DNA of 64,000 nt from Marinobacter sp. X15-166B. Lineage in GTDB: Bacteria; Pseudomonadota; Gammaproteobacteria; Pseudomonadales; Oleiphilaceae. The notes beneath the pieces are model-generated. The model did not search any database and was not told the DNA's origin. It saw only the letters and a list, made by a program, of their open reading frames with translations. Both the position numbers and the translations under genes were made by a program. Below, piece by piece: positions 34,706-41,618 of the stretch; the first letter of the stretch is position 1; each line of letters begins with the position of its first letter. The stretch lies in contig NZ_MEIY01000001.1 of assembly GCF_001752365.1 (NCBI RefSeq), positions 2,162,473-2,226,472 of the forward strand. The letters run 5' to 3'.

Positions 34706-34851
34706 CACAGCCCCCTTGATAGCAGTATGTTTCCGAGAGCCGTCACGGCGAGTCCGCACGTCAGCATCACGTCCGCCAGATCTCCCGTTGACTGGGCGAT
34801 CCGGGCCCCGACGACTACCCATAGCGCTGAGCTGGCAATCAAATGAATCAT
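34705..34851 (-). CDS. 48-aa membrane microprotein
   Basis: Very short gene read directly from the sequence. Its ATG overlaps the YbcO stop (ATGA) and its TGA overlaps the next ATG (TGATG); AAGGGGG precedes the start. The product begins MIHLIASSALWVVVGARIAQ and has two hydrophobic stretches. The tight coupling on both sides argues that it is translated. Function unknown. Confidence 0.6.
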   Translation of the reverse strand: MIHLIASSALWVVVGARIAQSTGDLADVMLTCGLAVTALGNILLSRGL

Positions 34852-35234
34852 GCGGCCCCCTTGATAACGATCAGCCCCTCATCGACCATTAACGGCTGCG
34901 ACCTGATGACGCCCTCAAGGTGCAGCAGGTCGCGGTAATGCCGCGTGACCGTCTGCGTGTAGCCACCATCAAGCCATGAGTGGCACGCGCTGCACGCATA
35001 CGCCGCCTGCCAGTCAGGGTTTTTCATACCCACGCCGGCACCGTTCAGGTGTGCCAGCACCACAGTATCCGGGTCGCGGTTGCACACTCCCGGTACCCGC
35101 ACCTGGCACTCCATACCCCGGGCGCTCTGGCGAATGCGGCTGGACTTTGGGCGTGTCGCCCTCATCGGGGCTTTTGACTTCAATGGCCCGCCAGCTTTGA
35201 ATGGGGTTTTTCGTGCAAGACTGGATCGCTTCAC
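34848..35234 (-). CDS. YbcO-like nuclease-domain protein
   Basis: 128 aa. 'SSRIRQSARGMECQVRVPGVCN' and 'TVVLAHLNGAGVGMKNPDWQAAYACSACHSWLDG' (cited in part) match the DUF1364/YbcO family of lambdoid phages, with His and Cys residues in an HNH-like arrangement. Such genes occupy the nin/Rap region and are probably recombination or structure-specific nucleases. Confidence 0.8.
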   Translation of the reverse strand: MKRSSLARKTPFKAGGPLKSKAPMRATRPKSSRIRQSARGMECQVRVPGVCNRDPDTVVLAHLNGAGVGMKNPDWQAAYACSACHSWLDGGYTQTVTRHYRDLLHLEGVIRSQPLMVDEGLIVIKGAA

Positions 35235-35431
35235 TTGATACCCTCCATCGCGACGTTCGTATAGTTAGCCCAAGTGGGCAGCTTTCCAGAGCCCAGATTG
35301 TCTGGCAGTACGCGGATCTCTCCGCCTGCCTTTTCAAATTCGGCGGTGTCGCGCTTGATCTTTTCCCGCAGTTCATCCTTTTCGCGTTTCGTCACTTCAA
35401 TCTCCGTGGTACCGCTTTCCCATGTAGCCAT
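35231..35431 (-). CDS. Small charged protein, function unknown
   Basis: 66 aa; Lys/Glu-rich helix in the first half, no motif. The stop overlaps the YbcO start by 4 bases, and the start lies 35 bases inside the preceding gene. Shine-Dalgarno is weak, so translation may depend on coupling. Confidence 0.45.
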   Translation of the reverse strand: MATWESGTTEIEVTKREKDELREKIKRDTAEFEKAGGEIRVLPDNLGSGKLPTWANYTNVAMEGIK

Positions 35432-35702
35432 ATCCGCGGGCGTCTTGTGCTTTTAGAAGGTTTACCTGCTCTTGCAGATTCCGGTTACTCTCCCGGGCCT
35501 CTCTAAGTCTCAGCTGCAACTGAAGAATCAGTTCCTCAGCCGGCAGGGTGGCGCCGGTTTCCTTGTCTACAATCCCCGAAGCCAGGCAGTGGTCGCAGGG
35601 CAGCTCATAAAACATCGGCCTGACCAGCCCGCGACCATTGCACTCCCCGCATACCCCCAGCGGTTTCTTTTGCTGCTTGAGCGGGGGCCCGGACCGCTTC
35701 AC
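35397..35702 (-). CDS. DnaJ-type zinc-finger protein
   Basis: 101 aa. 'CGECNGRGLVRPMFYELPCDHCLASG' (cited for its Cys pairs) has two CxxC(x)G knuckles 15 residues apart, the DnaJ-like zinc-ribbon pattern common in small phage proteins and Q-like antiterminators. A C-terminal coiled coil ('LQLRLREARESNRNLQEQ') could mediate oligomerisation. Position just upstream of lysis and late genes makes a regulatory role possible, but unproven. Confidence 0.6.
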   Translation of the reverse strand: MKRSGPPLKQQKKPLGVCGECNGRGLVRPMFYELPCDHCLASGIVDKETGATLPAEELILQLQLRLREARESNRNLQEQVNLLKAQDARGYGYMGKRYHGD

Positions 35703-35953
35703 GCGCCAGACCCCGACTCAGCCCGCCGGTGGCAGCCCGCGCAGGCCGGATCGCTGGCTCGGTATGAGTGGCCGCACGCAATTGGTAGCCACTCGGTTGT
35801 GAGGGGGCGCATAATGCGACGCCCGTCGTCTGTCCATCCGTCCTGCATCCGGTAATCAACCGTCGTACCGACCTTGTTGCTGTTGCAGCCGTAGCGGTGC
35901 CCGGGGTCCAGGTGCTGGGTGTGGGCCATTGGTGCTGGCGTGTAGCTGGTCAA
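35699..35953 (-). CDS. Small Cys/His-containing protein
   Basis: 84 aa. The TTG start at 35953 overlaps the preceding stop and has AGGGGA upstream; the ATG at 35929 lacks a ribosome site. Contains 'HRYGCNSNKVGTTVDYRM' and 'CGHSYRASDPACAGCHRR', a possible zinc site. Function unknown. Confidence 0.5.
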   Translation of the reverse strand: MTSYTPAPMAHTQHLDPGHRYGCNSNKVGTTVDYRMQDGWTDDGRRIMRPLTTEWLPIACGHSYRASDPACAGCHRRAESGSGA

Positions 35954-36246
35954 GCCATCGTCCCCTGATCTTTGCGCTCCCGCTCCAGCGCCTCCCGCAT
36001 CCAGCTGGGAATATCCGCCAGCTGGTAGCGATGCACGACCTTGCCGGACGCACTCTTAAATGTCCGGGCTGGCGGAACCACGCAGCCCAGCGATTCGGTG
36101 TCGCGCAGCTCCCGGACGCGAGCGGTAACCTCGGCGTCGGGGTGCATACCTGCCTTCCTGCGAATCTCACCCGCAGTCATCCACCGGCCGCCCTGCATGG
36201 CTCGCAGTACCCGGCCCAGATTGGTGTTATTCGGTGGTACCCTCAT
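35950..36246 (-). CDS. Winged-helix-like DNA-binding protein
   Basis: 98 aa. 'GRVLRAMQGGRWMTAGEIRRKAGMHPDAEVTARVRELR' (cited in part) has the spacing of a winged helix-turn-helix as found in nin-region phage proteins. May bind DNA in replication or late control. Couples to both neighbours by 4-base overlaps. Confidence 0.55.
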   Translation of the reverse strand: MRVPPNNTNLGRVLRAMQGGRWMTAGEIRRKAGMHPDAEVTARVRELRDTESLGCVVPPARTFKSASGKVVHRYQLADIPSWMREALERERKDQGTMA

Positions 36247-36458
36247 GCCGCACCCCCGAATGTATAAGGGGCTGGCTTTCGGGCCGCTGGTTGATACCAG
36301 GTGTCGCGATGGGGGCGCTCCGTCTCCATTGGCTCTAGTGCAAGGGCAGGGCGCTTGCAGAGCACCATCTCGAACTCGCCCATGTGGATTCCCAGTTGCT
36401 TTGGGACGCCCTTCAGGCAGTGCTTGCAGTAGCTAGTGCGCTGATATTTATTGTCCAC
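36243..36458 (-). CDS. Small CxxC protein following gpP-like gene
   Basis: 71 aa using a GTG at 36458, inside the 3' end of the P-like gene. The frame is open much further upstream, but that part is the shadow of P. 'YCKHCLKGVPKQLGIHMGEFEM' could be half of a metal site. Function unknown. Confidence 0.5.
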   Translation of the reverse strand: MDNKYQRTSYCKHCLKGVPKQLGIHMGEFEMVLCKRPALALEPMETERPHRDTWYQPAARKPAPYTFGGAA

Positions 36459-36963
36459 GCCGGTCCTCAATGAAGCTGGCCTTGCCTCGCATGACGGCCA
36501 TTGCTGTTTGGCTGGCAAGCAGTCCGACTTGCCGGCGCTGCTCTTTACGCCACTCGGGCTCTGGAAGGGCCTTGGCAAACTCTTTGTGTGCCGGGTTGGT
36601 TTGTGGTGATTTGGCCAGGCCAATGATCTTGGGCACGTCGGGCCACTTGTATTCAGGGTCACCGGTGGCCAGGCGATCTTTAAGTCTGGCGAAGATAACC
36701 TCAGCCTGATCGAGCGATATGCTGCCAATGACGCCAGCCCACTCTCGCCGCATGAGCCTGAACTGGTCAGCGGAGTCGCCCCACAAGGTTTTTGCACGTG
36801 AGCGCCCGTAGATCGTGACAATGCGAGCGAAGAACGCAGTAGTCTTCTCGATCTGCTCGTCAGTGAAGCCAGAGTCATCAGAAGTTTCTCCGCGCGTATT
36901 CAAAGTCCGTGAGTTGCCTGTCGAGGGCACCACCAGCTCGAGAACCTGTCCGATATGAGTCAT
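36448..36963 (-). CDS. Replication protein P-like (helicase loader)
   Basis: 171 aa from the ATG at 36963. 'TDEQIEKTTAFFARIVTIYG', 'GDSADQFRLMRREWAGVIG' and 'KWPDVPKIIGLAKSP' match lambda gpP-type proteins, which bring host DnaB helicase to the origin-bound O protein. Overlaps the O-like gene by 86 bases in another frame, so the two are co-expressed. Confidence 0.82.
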   Translation of the reverse strand: MTHIGQVLELVVPSTGNSRTLNTRGETSDDSGFTDEQIEKTTAFFARIVTIYGRSRAKTLWGDSADQFRLMRREWAGVIGSISLDQAEVIFARLKDRLATGDPEYKWPDVPKIIGLAKSPQTNPAHKEFAKALPEPEWRKEQRRQVGLLASQTAMAVMRGKASFIEDRRGQ

Positions 36964-37678
36964 TTCTGTCACCACTGATTGTTGGTAAGGGGGTATTGAG
37001 TTGGCCAACGTAGTTGTTAAACTTTTCGGCATTGAACAGGGTGGCAGGGCGTAGATACTGCTCGCGCTTGGCGTCGCCCAGCCACTCCGCACACTTGCGA
37101 TCAACCACCGCTTTGATGTCGTCCAGCGTATGGCCCTCGGCGATCCTGCCGTTGATCAGCCTGGTGCTGCTTTGGACGGGCTTGAAGTTGCGGCCCGCTT
37201 TCTCGTTCAGATACTCAATCGCCTTAACCGCAACGTCGGGCACCAGCTCGACAGAGGGGTTAGGTTCATTGACTGATTCACTGACTGGTTCAAAAGAGTG
37301 ACTGATTCCGGGTGCAGAATTTTCACCAGGGGGTGGTGCAACGGTTTCACCAGCTGGTGCAGATTTTTCACCACCTAGTGCAGAATTTTCACCAGGGGGT
37401 GCATTAGTTTCACCACCCAGCGTCACGACATAGAAATTCGTTGAATTCCCCTTCGGTCCCTTGCGGGTGCGTTTTTGGACTAACCCGGCAGCACACAGAG
37501 CATCGATGTGCATCATGGCGCTGCGGCGGCTGATCTCGCACTGGTCAGCTATGTACTGGTAAGACGGCCAGCACTCGCCCTGGTCGTTCGCATTGTCCGC
37601 CAGCTTGAGCAGCACCAGCTTGCGTGCGGCGTTTCCCACCTGCACACCGAATGCCTGGGCCATCAGCATCATGCTCAT
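36878..37678 (-). CDS. Replication initiator, lambda O-like
   Basis: 266 aa from the ATG at 37678 (GGAGG upstream). N-terminal winged helix (residues 1-80, 'WPSYQYIADQCEISRRSAMMHIDAL'), then a low-complexity linker (residues about 88-125) encoded by the iterons, then the conserved phage C-terminal domain ('AIEYLNEKAGRNFKPV', 'KCAEWLGDAKREQYLRPATLF'). It should bind the iterons in its own gene and recruit the P-like loader. Confidence 0.85.
   Translation of the reverse strand: MSMMLMAQAFGVQVGNAARKLVLLKLADNANDQGECWPSYQYIADQCEISRRSAMMHIDALCAAGLVQKRTRKGPKGNSTNFYVVTLGGETNAPPGENSALGGEKSAPAGETVAPPPGENSAPGISHSFEPVSESVNEPNPSVELVPDVAVKAIEYLNEKAGRNFKPVQSSTRLINGRIAEGHTLDDIKAVVDRKCAEWLGDAKREQYLRPATLFNAEKFNNYVGQLNTPLPTISGDRNDSYRTGSRAGGALDRQLTDFEYARRNF
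37311..37415. other. Phage replication origin: five 18-bp iterons
   Basis: Five copies of GGTGCA-N4/5-TTTCACCA start at 37311, 37335, 37356, 37377 and 37398, spaced 24, 21, 21 and 21 bp (two helical turns). Each has partial dyad symmetry (GGTG...CACC). They lie within the O-like gene, as lambda ori does. Short repeats of TGACTGATTC follow at 37271-37308. Confidence 0.8.
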
Positions 37679-37809
37679 TGCACTGCCTCCGGGCCCGTGC
37701 TCGGGCCCTTTACGTTGTTGATGCTTAACTTCAATTCGGTCATAATTGCCTCGTTGTTTGGTTACCCGCCGATGGTGTTGCCGCACCGCTTGAGGCGGGT
37801 TTCTTCGTT

Positions 37810-38217
37810 TTAGGCCTCTGGCCCGCTTGTCGTTACTACCACTCTCACCATTCCGCCCTTTACTGGCTCATCACGTCGAAAGATCGGATGAGTTCGAAAA
37901 TGTCTGTCATCAATCTGTAGTGCATCCGCCAGCCCATCACGTCCGCTTTTGAAACTGCCCGTCGTGTTATCGTCGTCACGATGGCGGCGGTCGGGTGGGT
38001 AAAAGTCGATAAACACGTGAATCTGTCCGCCATCGGCCACTTGATCCCGCAACGCCGGAACATCCCAGCCGCCCGCACGGATCGCCTGCAGCGTTTTGAT
38101 CCTGCAGGCGTAGCGGTAGCGCTTGGCGACTCTGGATTTTTTAGCCCAGTGAGCCCGAGAGTTCGGGCTGAGCTCCTTTTCTGGCCAAGGAAGAATTACC
38201 TCCCACTGCTTCGGCAT
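37810..38217 (-). CDS. RusA-type Holliday-junction resolvase
   Basis: 135 aa from the ATG at 38217 (GGAGCAGGAA upstream; an ATG four codons earlier is possible). 'DDDNTTGSFKSGRDGLADAL' followed by 'QIDD' carries the conserved acidic residues and Lys of RusA. It resolves branched DNA before packaging. Here it precedes the replication genes, whereas lambdoid phages usually keep it downstream. Confidence 0.87.
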   Translation of the reverse strand: MPKQWEVILPWPEKELSPNSRAHWAKKSRVAKRYRYACRIKTLQAIRAGGWDVPALRDQVADGGQIHVFIDFYPPDRRHRDDDNTTGSFKSGRDGLADALQIDDRHFRTHPIFRRDEPVKGGMVRVVVTTSGPEA

Positions 38218-38611
38218 TTCCTGCTCCATTCTGCAAAACCACTAACCGTGACATGTCACGATTCTGCTTAATGTGTCGGGCCAGTTTTCCGCCATCCCGA
38301 CTTGTCCAGCATCTGAGATGAGCCTGGCCGTTGCTCAGGGCCGCTGCATGCTTCTCACTGCTTAGCCCCGCGTGACCATGGGCAGTCCTTCGGGGTACCA
38401 AGCTCATCTCAGGTACTGACTGGTTACGCCAGTCACTCGCCACGTCACCCAGGGCTGCCAAGGAGTACGGTTCGATCAAACCGTGTGGATGCTTCGGGCC
38501 GTGTTGCTGCTGATTCTCTGACCGGCGCCCATCGCCAGCTGCATACTTCACCCTCAGTCAGCACAGGTGTCCGCCTACTACCGCCGGCGGCTGGCGGGCG
38601 TTCAATTAACT
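38218..38611. other. Apparently non-coding stretch with a dyad
   Basis: About 390 bases between the RusA and Cro-like genes. A 136-codon minus-strand frame crosses it but has no ribosome site and no recognisable sequence. It contains the 14-bp palindrome CGTGACATGTCACG (38247-38260), related to the repeated dyad sites, and several GC-rich inverted repeats. It could be an antitermination leader or a small RNA. Confidence 0.45.
38243..38267 (-). promoter_or_regulatory. Repeated dyad site 3, upstream of rusA-like gene
   Basis: Minus-strand GCAGAATCGTGACATGTCAC aligns with dyad site 1 (GCAGATCGCGACATGTCCCC) with one gap. It lies 30 bases before the RusA start codon. Confidence 0.5.
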
Positions 38612-39013
38612 TCAGCTGCGCCTCTCAGCTTTGCGCCGCTCCTGTTTGCGCCTTTCTGCCTCCCGTCGTTCTTTCTCGCGCCGTTCTTTGCACTCATCAC
38701 TGTATAAATAACCACTACCAGAAGTCCGGGTACCCTCGTCTGCCGGATTTGGCTTAATGACACCACTGGCGATCAAGTCAGCCAGCCGGTCAGTGGGGAG
38801 GCCATCAGACGGGTTCGGGTAAATGTCGGGGCGTAGTTCGTGAGGGGTGACCTTCCAGTTAGTTGCCTCGCAGATAGCTAGAGCCCGCGTTGGCGGAATA
38901 GGGCGAATCCCCCTTACCATTTGGTAGAGGTATGCGGGAGAGGCGCCGATATGCTTTGCAAAGTCGGATCGCCCACCTGGTGGCAGCTGACTAAGGAACG
39001 TTGTGAGTTTCAT
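38612..39013 (-). CDS. Cro-like repressor (YdaS-type HTH)
   Basis: 133 aa from the ATG at 39013. HTH 'GRSDFAKHIGASPAYLYQMVRG' in the first 40 residues fits Cro/YdaS proteins. A long Arg/Glu/Lys-rich tail (residues about 105-133, repeated ERR/KER units) is unusual and may add nonspecific nucleic-acid contacts. Divergent from cI over a 73-bp operator region; no Shine-Dalgarno is visible. Confidence 0.82.
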   Translation of the reverse strand: MKLTTFLSQLPPGGRSDFAKHIGASPAYLYQMVRGIRPIPPTRALAICEATNWKVTPHELRPDIYPNPSDGLPTDRLADLIASGVIKPNPADEGTRTSGSGYLYSDECKERREKERREAERRKQERRKAERRS

Positions 39014-39020
39014 GGTCAAG

Positions 39021-39080
39021 AATGTAGCTTTTGCTATCGATTACGTCAATAGCCAATGCGATACTAGCAGGCGCTATACT
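39021..39080. promoter_or_regulatory. Divergent cI/cro promoters with three operators
   Basis: Operator-like dyads TAGC-N4-GCTA: TAGCTTTTGCTA (39025-39036), TAGCCAATGCGA (39050-39061, imperfect) and TAGCAGGCGCTA (39065-39076). Minus strand: TTGACG, 17 bases, TACATT, directing cro. Plus strand: TATACT at 39075-39080, 6 bases before the cI ATG. Same dyads recur at 42482 and 42507. Confidence 0.75.
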
Positions 39081-39086
39081 CCTGCT

Positions 39087-39893
39087 ATGGATAGAGCTAA
39101 AGCCCTTAGGGCGTTGATCGATGAAAAATATGGCGGGAATCAAGCTGATTTCGCGCGAGCGATAGGGCGATCTCCTGCTTCCGTTTGGCAGTGGTTAAAT
39201 GGGCACAGGAACATCGGGGAGAAGGTCGCGCGCGAGATTGAGCGCAAGCTCAGGCTCCATGATGGATATCTTGATCATAACCCCGAGAAGTTGGCAAAGG
39301 ACCTTCTCGACCTTGTGAGCAGGGTTAAAGGGTCGTCCGACTACGAGAGACTCGATCCGCGCATAAGGAAAATTGCTGAGCAGATGGAAGGTGCGCCTGT
39401 CGATATCCCGCATGAGCTGCAGTTTGCCGGGCACATGGACGTCTGGGACAGCAAAACCCCGCTTGATGAAGACGAGGTGGAAGTGCCCTTATTTATGGAA
39501 GTCGAGCTGGCAGCGGGGGCGGGCCAGACTCAGGTAGAAGAGCGTATCGGCCCCAAACTGCGGTTTGCCAAGTCCACCCTGTCAAGGGCAGGGGTTCTGC
39601 CGGAATACGCCGCCTGCGCGTTCGTGAAGGGCAATTCCATGGAGCCAGTCATGCCGGACGGCACCTGTGTTGGCGTAAACACCGCTGACAAGGGCATCAA
39701 AGACGGCGAAATCTACGCCATGGACCACGAAGGCATGCTGCGGGTGAAGTACCTGCACCGCAGACCCGGTGGCGGAATCAAGATCGTCAGCCAGAACAGC
39801 AGCGAGCACCCCGTTGAAGAGCTAACCGCCGAGGAAATGGCGCAGCAAGTGAGGGTGATAGGGCGGGTGTTCTGGTGGTCGGTGTTGAGGTAA
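39087..39893 (+). CDS. CI-like prophage repressor (HTH + S24 peptidase)
   Basis: 268 aa from the ATG at 39087. N-terminal HTH ('NQADFARAIGRSPASVWQWLNG'), a linker with possible Ala-Gly cleavage sites ('LQFAGHM', 'ELAAGAGQ'), and a LexA-like peptidase with the catalytic Ser in 'GNSMEP' and Lys in 'LRVKYL'. It should hold lysogeny and self-cleave with RecA after DNA damage. No Shine-Dalgarno and a -10 box just 6 bases upstream suggest a leaderless mRNA, as for lambda cI. Confidence 0.92.
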   Translation: MDRAKALRALIDEKYGGNQADFARAIGRSPASVWQWLNGHRNIGEKVAREIERKLRLHDGYLDHNPEKLAKDLLDLVSRVKGSSDYERLDPRIRKIAEQMEGAPVDIPHELQFAGHMDVWDSKTPLDEDEVEVPLFMEVELAAGAGQTQVEERIGPKLRFAKSTLSRAGVLPEYAACAFVKGNSMEPVMPDGTCVGVNTADKGIKDGEIYAMDHEGMLRVKYLHRRPGGGIKIVSQNSSEHPVEELTAEEMAQQVRVIGRVFWWSVLR

Positions 39894-40024
39894 GTGGTAG
39901 GAACGGCCGTATAGCATCGCTGCGGGCAATTTTGCGCCGAAACTTCAGTACTGCTCTCTCAAATTGGTACGAAACAGGGTGCGGGTCAATAAGACAGTGG
40001 AAATCCAACAAAAAGGAGTAGTAA

Positions 40025-40879
40025 ATGGCCGCGCGGACGGTAAATCTTTCCATTAGTTACGATGGAAAGGCGCATGAACAGCACGAGATAGAGATTTCAG
40101 AGCTGGCTACAAGCCTCAAAGGTCTTGGGGAACTGGTTCAGGTGTCCAACAAGCTCATTAATGGAATTGACTCTCCGATAGAGATTAAAGTTACAGGTTT
40201 CGAGCCCGGCTCATTTGAATACCTCGTAGAAATTGCCCAAGTTGCGGCGCAGTATAAGGATGTGCTTCCATACATAGGGCTTGCTGGAGGGACGGTGGCC
40301 GCAGGATCCTTGCTTGAAATCTTAAAGAAGCTGCGGGGCCGGAAAATTGATCTTGTTGAAGAGCTGGAAGGTTCGGAGACTGTTGTTCTACATGTTGATG
40401 GCGAAGAGGTTGAGTGCTCTAAAGAAGTTGATCAGCTCCTTGCGTCCAAAGCAGTTAGGGCTGCTGTGCAGGATCTAATTTACAACCCGACTCGGAAAGA
40501 AGGGACGGAAACTTTCAAGATCAAGGACAAGAATGGAAAAGTGCTTCTTCAAGAGTCAAAAAATGGAGCCTCCAACTATAAAGCTCCAGGGGCGTTGTAT
40601 GCAGAAAGGAAGAACAGTGAAGATGTTGAGGCCCAAGTTAAGTTCCTGACAGCTCACGCTGATAAATCCAATCAGTGGCGAATCGAATACCTCGGACAGG
40701 CCCATAATGTTAAAATCAAGGATGACCTTTTTTTGGAGTTGATCCATAGTCAAGAGAGCCCGACTCTATTTGGGCAAAAGTATAAGGTGAAGCTAGAAAA
40801 GGTGGTTAAAGAGGCTCGAGGGCGAGACCCAATAACCAGCTATGTAATCCAGAAGGTCTATCATAAGTCCCTCAAATGA
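40025..40879 (+). CDS. Unknown protein, first gene of Rex-position cassette
   Basis: 284 aa, AAAAAGGAG 7 bases before the ATG. The N-terminal module ('VNLSISYDGKAHEQHEIEIS', 'LATSLKGLGELVQVSNKLIN', 'GFEPGSFEYLVEIAQ') resembles a DUF7946-like family, by memory only. A short hydrophobic helix follows (residues 80-100, 'VLPYIGLAGGTVAAGSLLEIL'). The C-terminal half is a strand-rich lysine-rich domain. It follows cI by 131 bases and is notably AT-richer than the phage core. RexA is 279 aa and sits at the same place in lambda; no sequence similarity to RexA was noticed. Confidence 0.6.
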   Translation: MAARTVNLSISYDGKAHEQHEIEISELATSLKGLGELVQVSNKLINGIDSPIEIKVTGFEPGSFEYLVEIAQVAAQYKDVLPYIGLAGGTVAAGSLLEILKKLRGRKIDLVEELEGSETVVLHVDGEEVECSKEVDQLLASKAVRAAVQDLIYNPTRKEGTETFKIKDKNGKVLLQESKNGASNYKAPGALYAERKNSEDVEAQVKFLTAHADKSNQWRIEYLGQAHNVKIKDDLFLELIHSQESPTLFGQKYKVKLEKVVKEARGRDPITSYVIQKVYHKSLK

Positions 40880-40912
40880 GGCGGGTGCGCTGCACCAAGC
40901 GAGATAGTAAGT

Positions 40913-41161
40913 ATGCAGACAAATCTAATCGTGACCTTAGCTTTTTTGGCTATGCTCCCGGCTTTGTTCGTGGTTTCTCGCGCTATAACTCGCCTGATTA
41001 CGGATTCGGTTATGGATGACCGTGTTCAGATAACATTCACAGCATCTGATGGTCGTGTCTATCGTCGACAAATTAGAGTTTCGCGAGACCAAGAACTCGA
41101 TAAGCTTCTGACGGATATAGCATCTCAATCAAAGAAAAATAAAAAGGCTGAGGGGCATTGA
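40913..41161 (+). CDS. Small single-span membrane protein, cassette gene 2
   Basis: 82 aa. An N-terminal helix ('LIVTLAFLAMLPALFVVSRAI') is followed by a soluble basic domain with 'ITFTASDGRVYRRQIRVSRDQELDKLL'. Ribosome site weak (GCGAGA). Its stop overlaps the next gene's TTG start. Low GC. Function unknown; likely acts with its neighbours at the inner membrane. Confidence 0.6.
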   Translation: MQTNLIVTLAFLAMLPALFVVSRAITRLITDSVMDDRVQITFTASDGRVYRRQIRVSRDQELDKLLTDIASQSKKNKKAEGH

Positions 41162-41559
41162 GCAATCAAGTTCAAAGTGTTCAGGTCGGAAATAGGTTTG
41201 TTGAAGGCTCGGGTGGCGGGGCGCTCGGGGTTGTCCTGATCCAGGCGCTCCAGCTGATTGGGGATCACACATATCGGGATCTGGCGATTTCTGCTGTCCC
41301 GATTGTTTCCGCTCTCTCAGGATACCTGATCCACGCTTGCTACCTTTTCTTAGCTAAGGACTGGCCTCTAATAAAAATGAATCGAGCGTATGACAAAATG
41401 GAAAAAAGGCTTAGACGCCAAATAAATAAACAAAATATTTCCGAGGAAGAGCGAAGGTTAATCAATGAGAAGCTGGTTGTTCTTCAGGAGGTTCGTAGCG
41501 ACTCGGAGATCTCAAGAATAACCAAAATTATTGAGGCTGCGCCCGAGTCGAATGCTTAG
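41158..41559 (+). CDS. Two-span membrane protein, cassette gene 3
   Basis: 133 aa from a TTG start (AGGGG upstream) overlapping the previous stop. Residues about 20-65 hold two hydrophobic helices ('ALGVVLIQALQLIG', 'AISAVPIVSALSGYLIHACYLF'); a charged coiled coil makes up the C-terminal half. Size and topology recall lambda RexB (144 aa, membrane), again without visible sequence similarity. Last gene of the low-GC cassette. Confidence 0.6.
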   Translation: MSNQVQSVQVGNRFVEGSGGGALGVVLIQALQLIGDHTYRDLAISAVPIVSALSGYLIHACYLFLAKDWPLIKMNRAYDKMEKRLRRQINKQNISEEERRLINEKLVVLQEVRSDSEISRITKIIEAAPESNA

Positions 41560-41618
41560 CCTTGCTTGCTATTGGCCTTCACAGGCTTTTTATTATTATT
41601 CGCAACAATCCGCCAGCA

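Noticed and set aside
36459-36878. Upstream extension of the 71-aa CxxC protein
   Set aside because: It lies entirely inside the P-like gene in another frame; the GTG at 36458 is a sufficient start.
37311-37415. Repeats as a CRISPR or recombination array
   Set aside because: They are in frame within the O-like gene and phased like lambda ori iterons.
38141-38551. 136-codon minus-strand open frame across the cro-rusA gap
   Set aside because: No ribosome-binding site, unlikely composition and overlap with the RusA gene; treated as non-coding.
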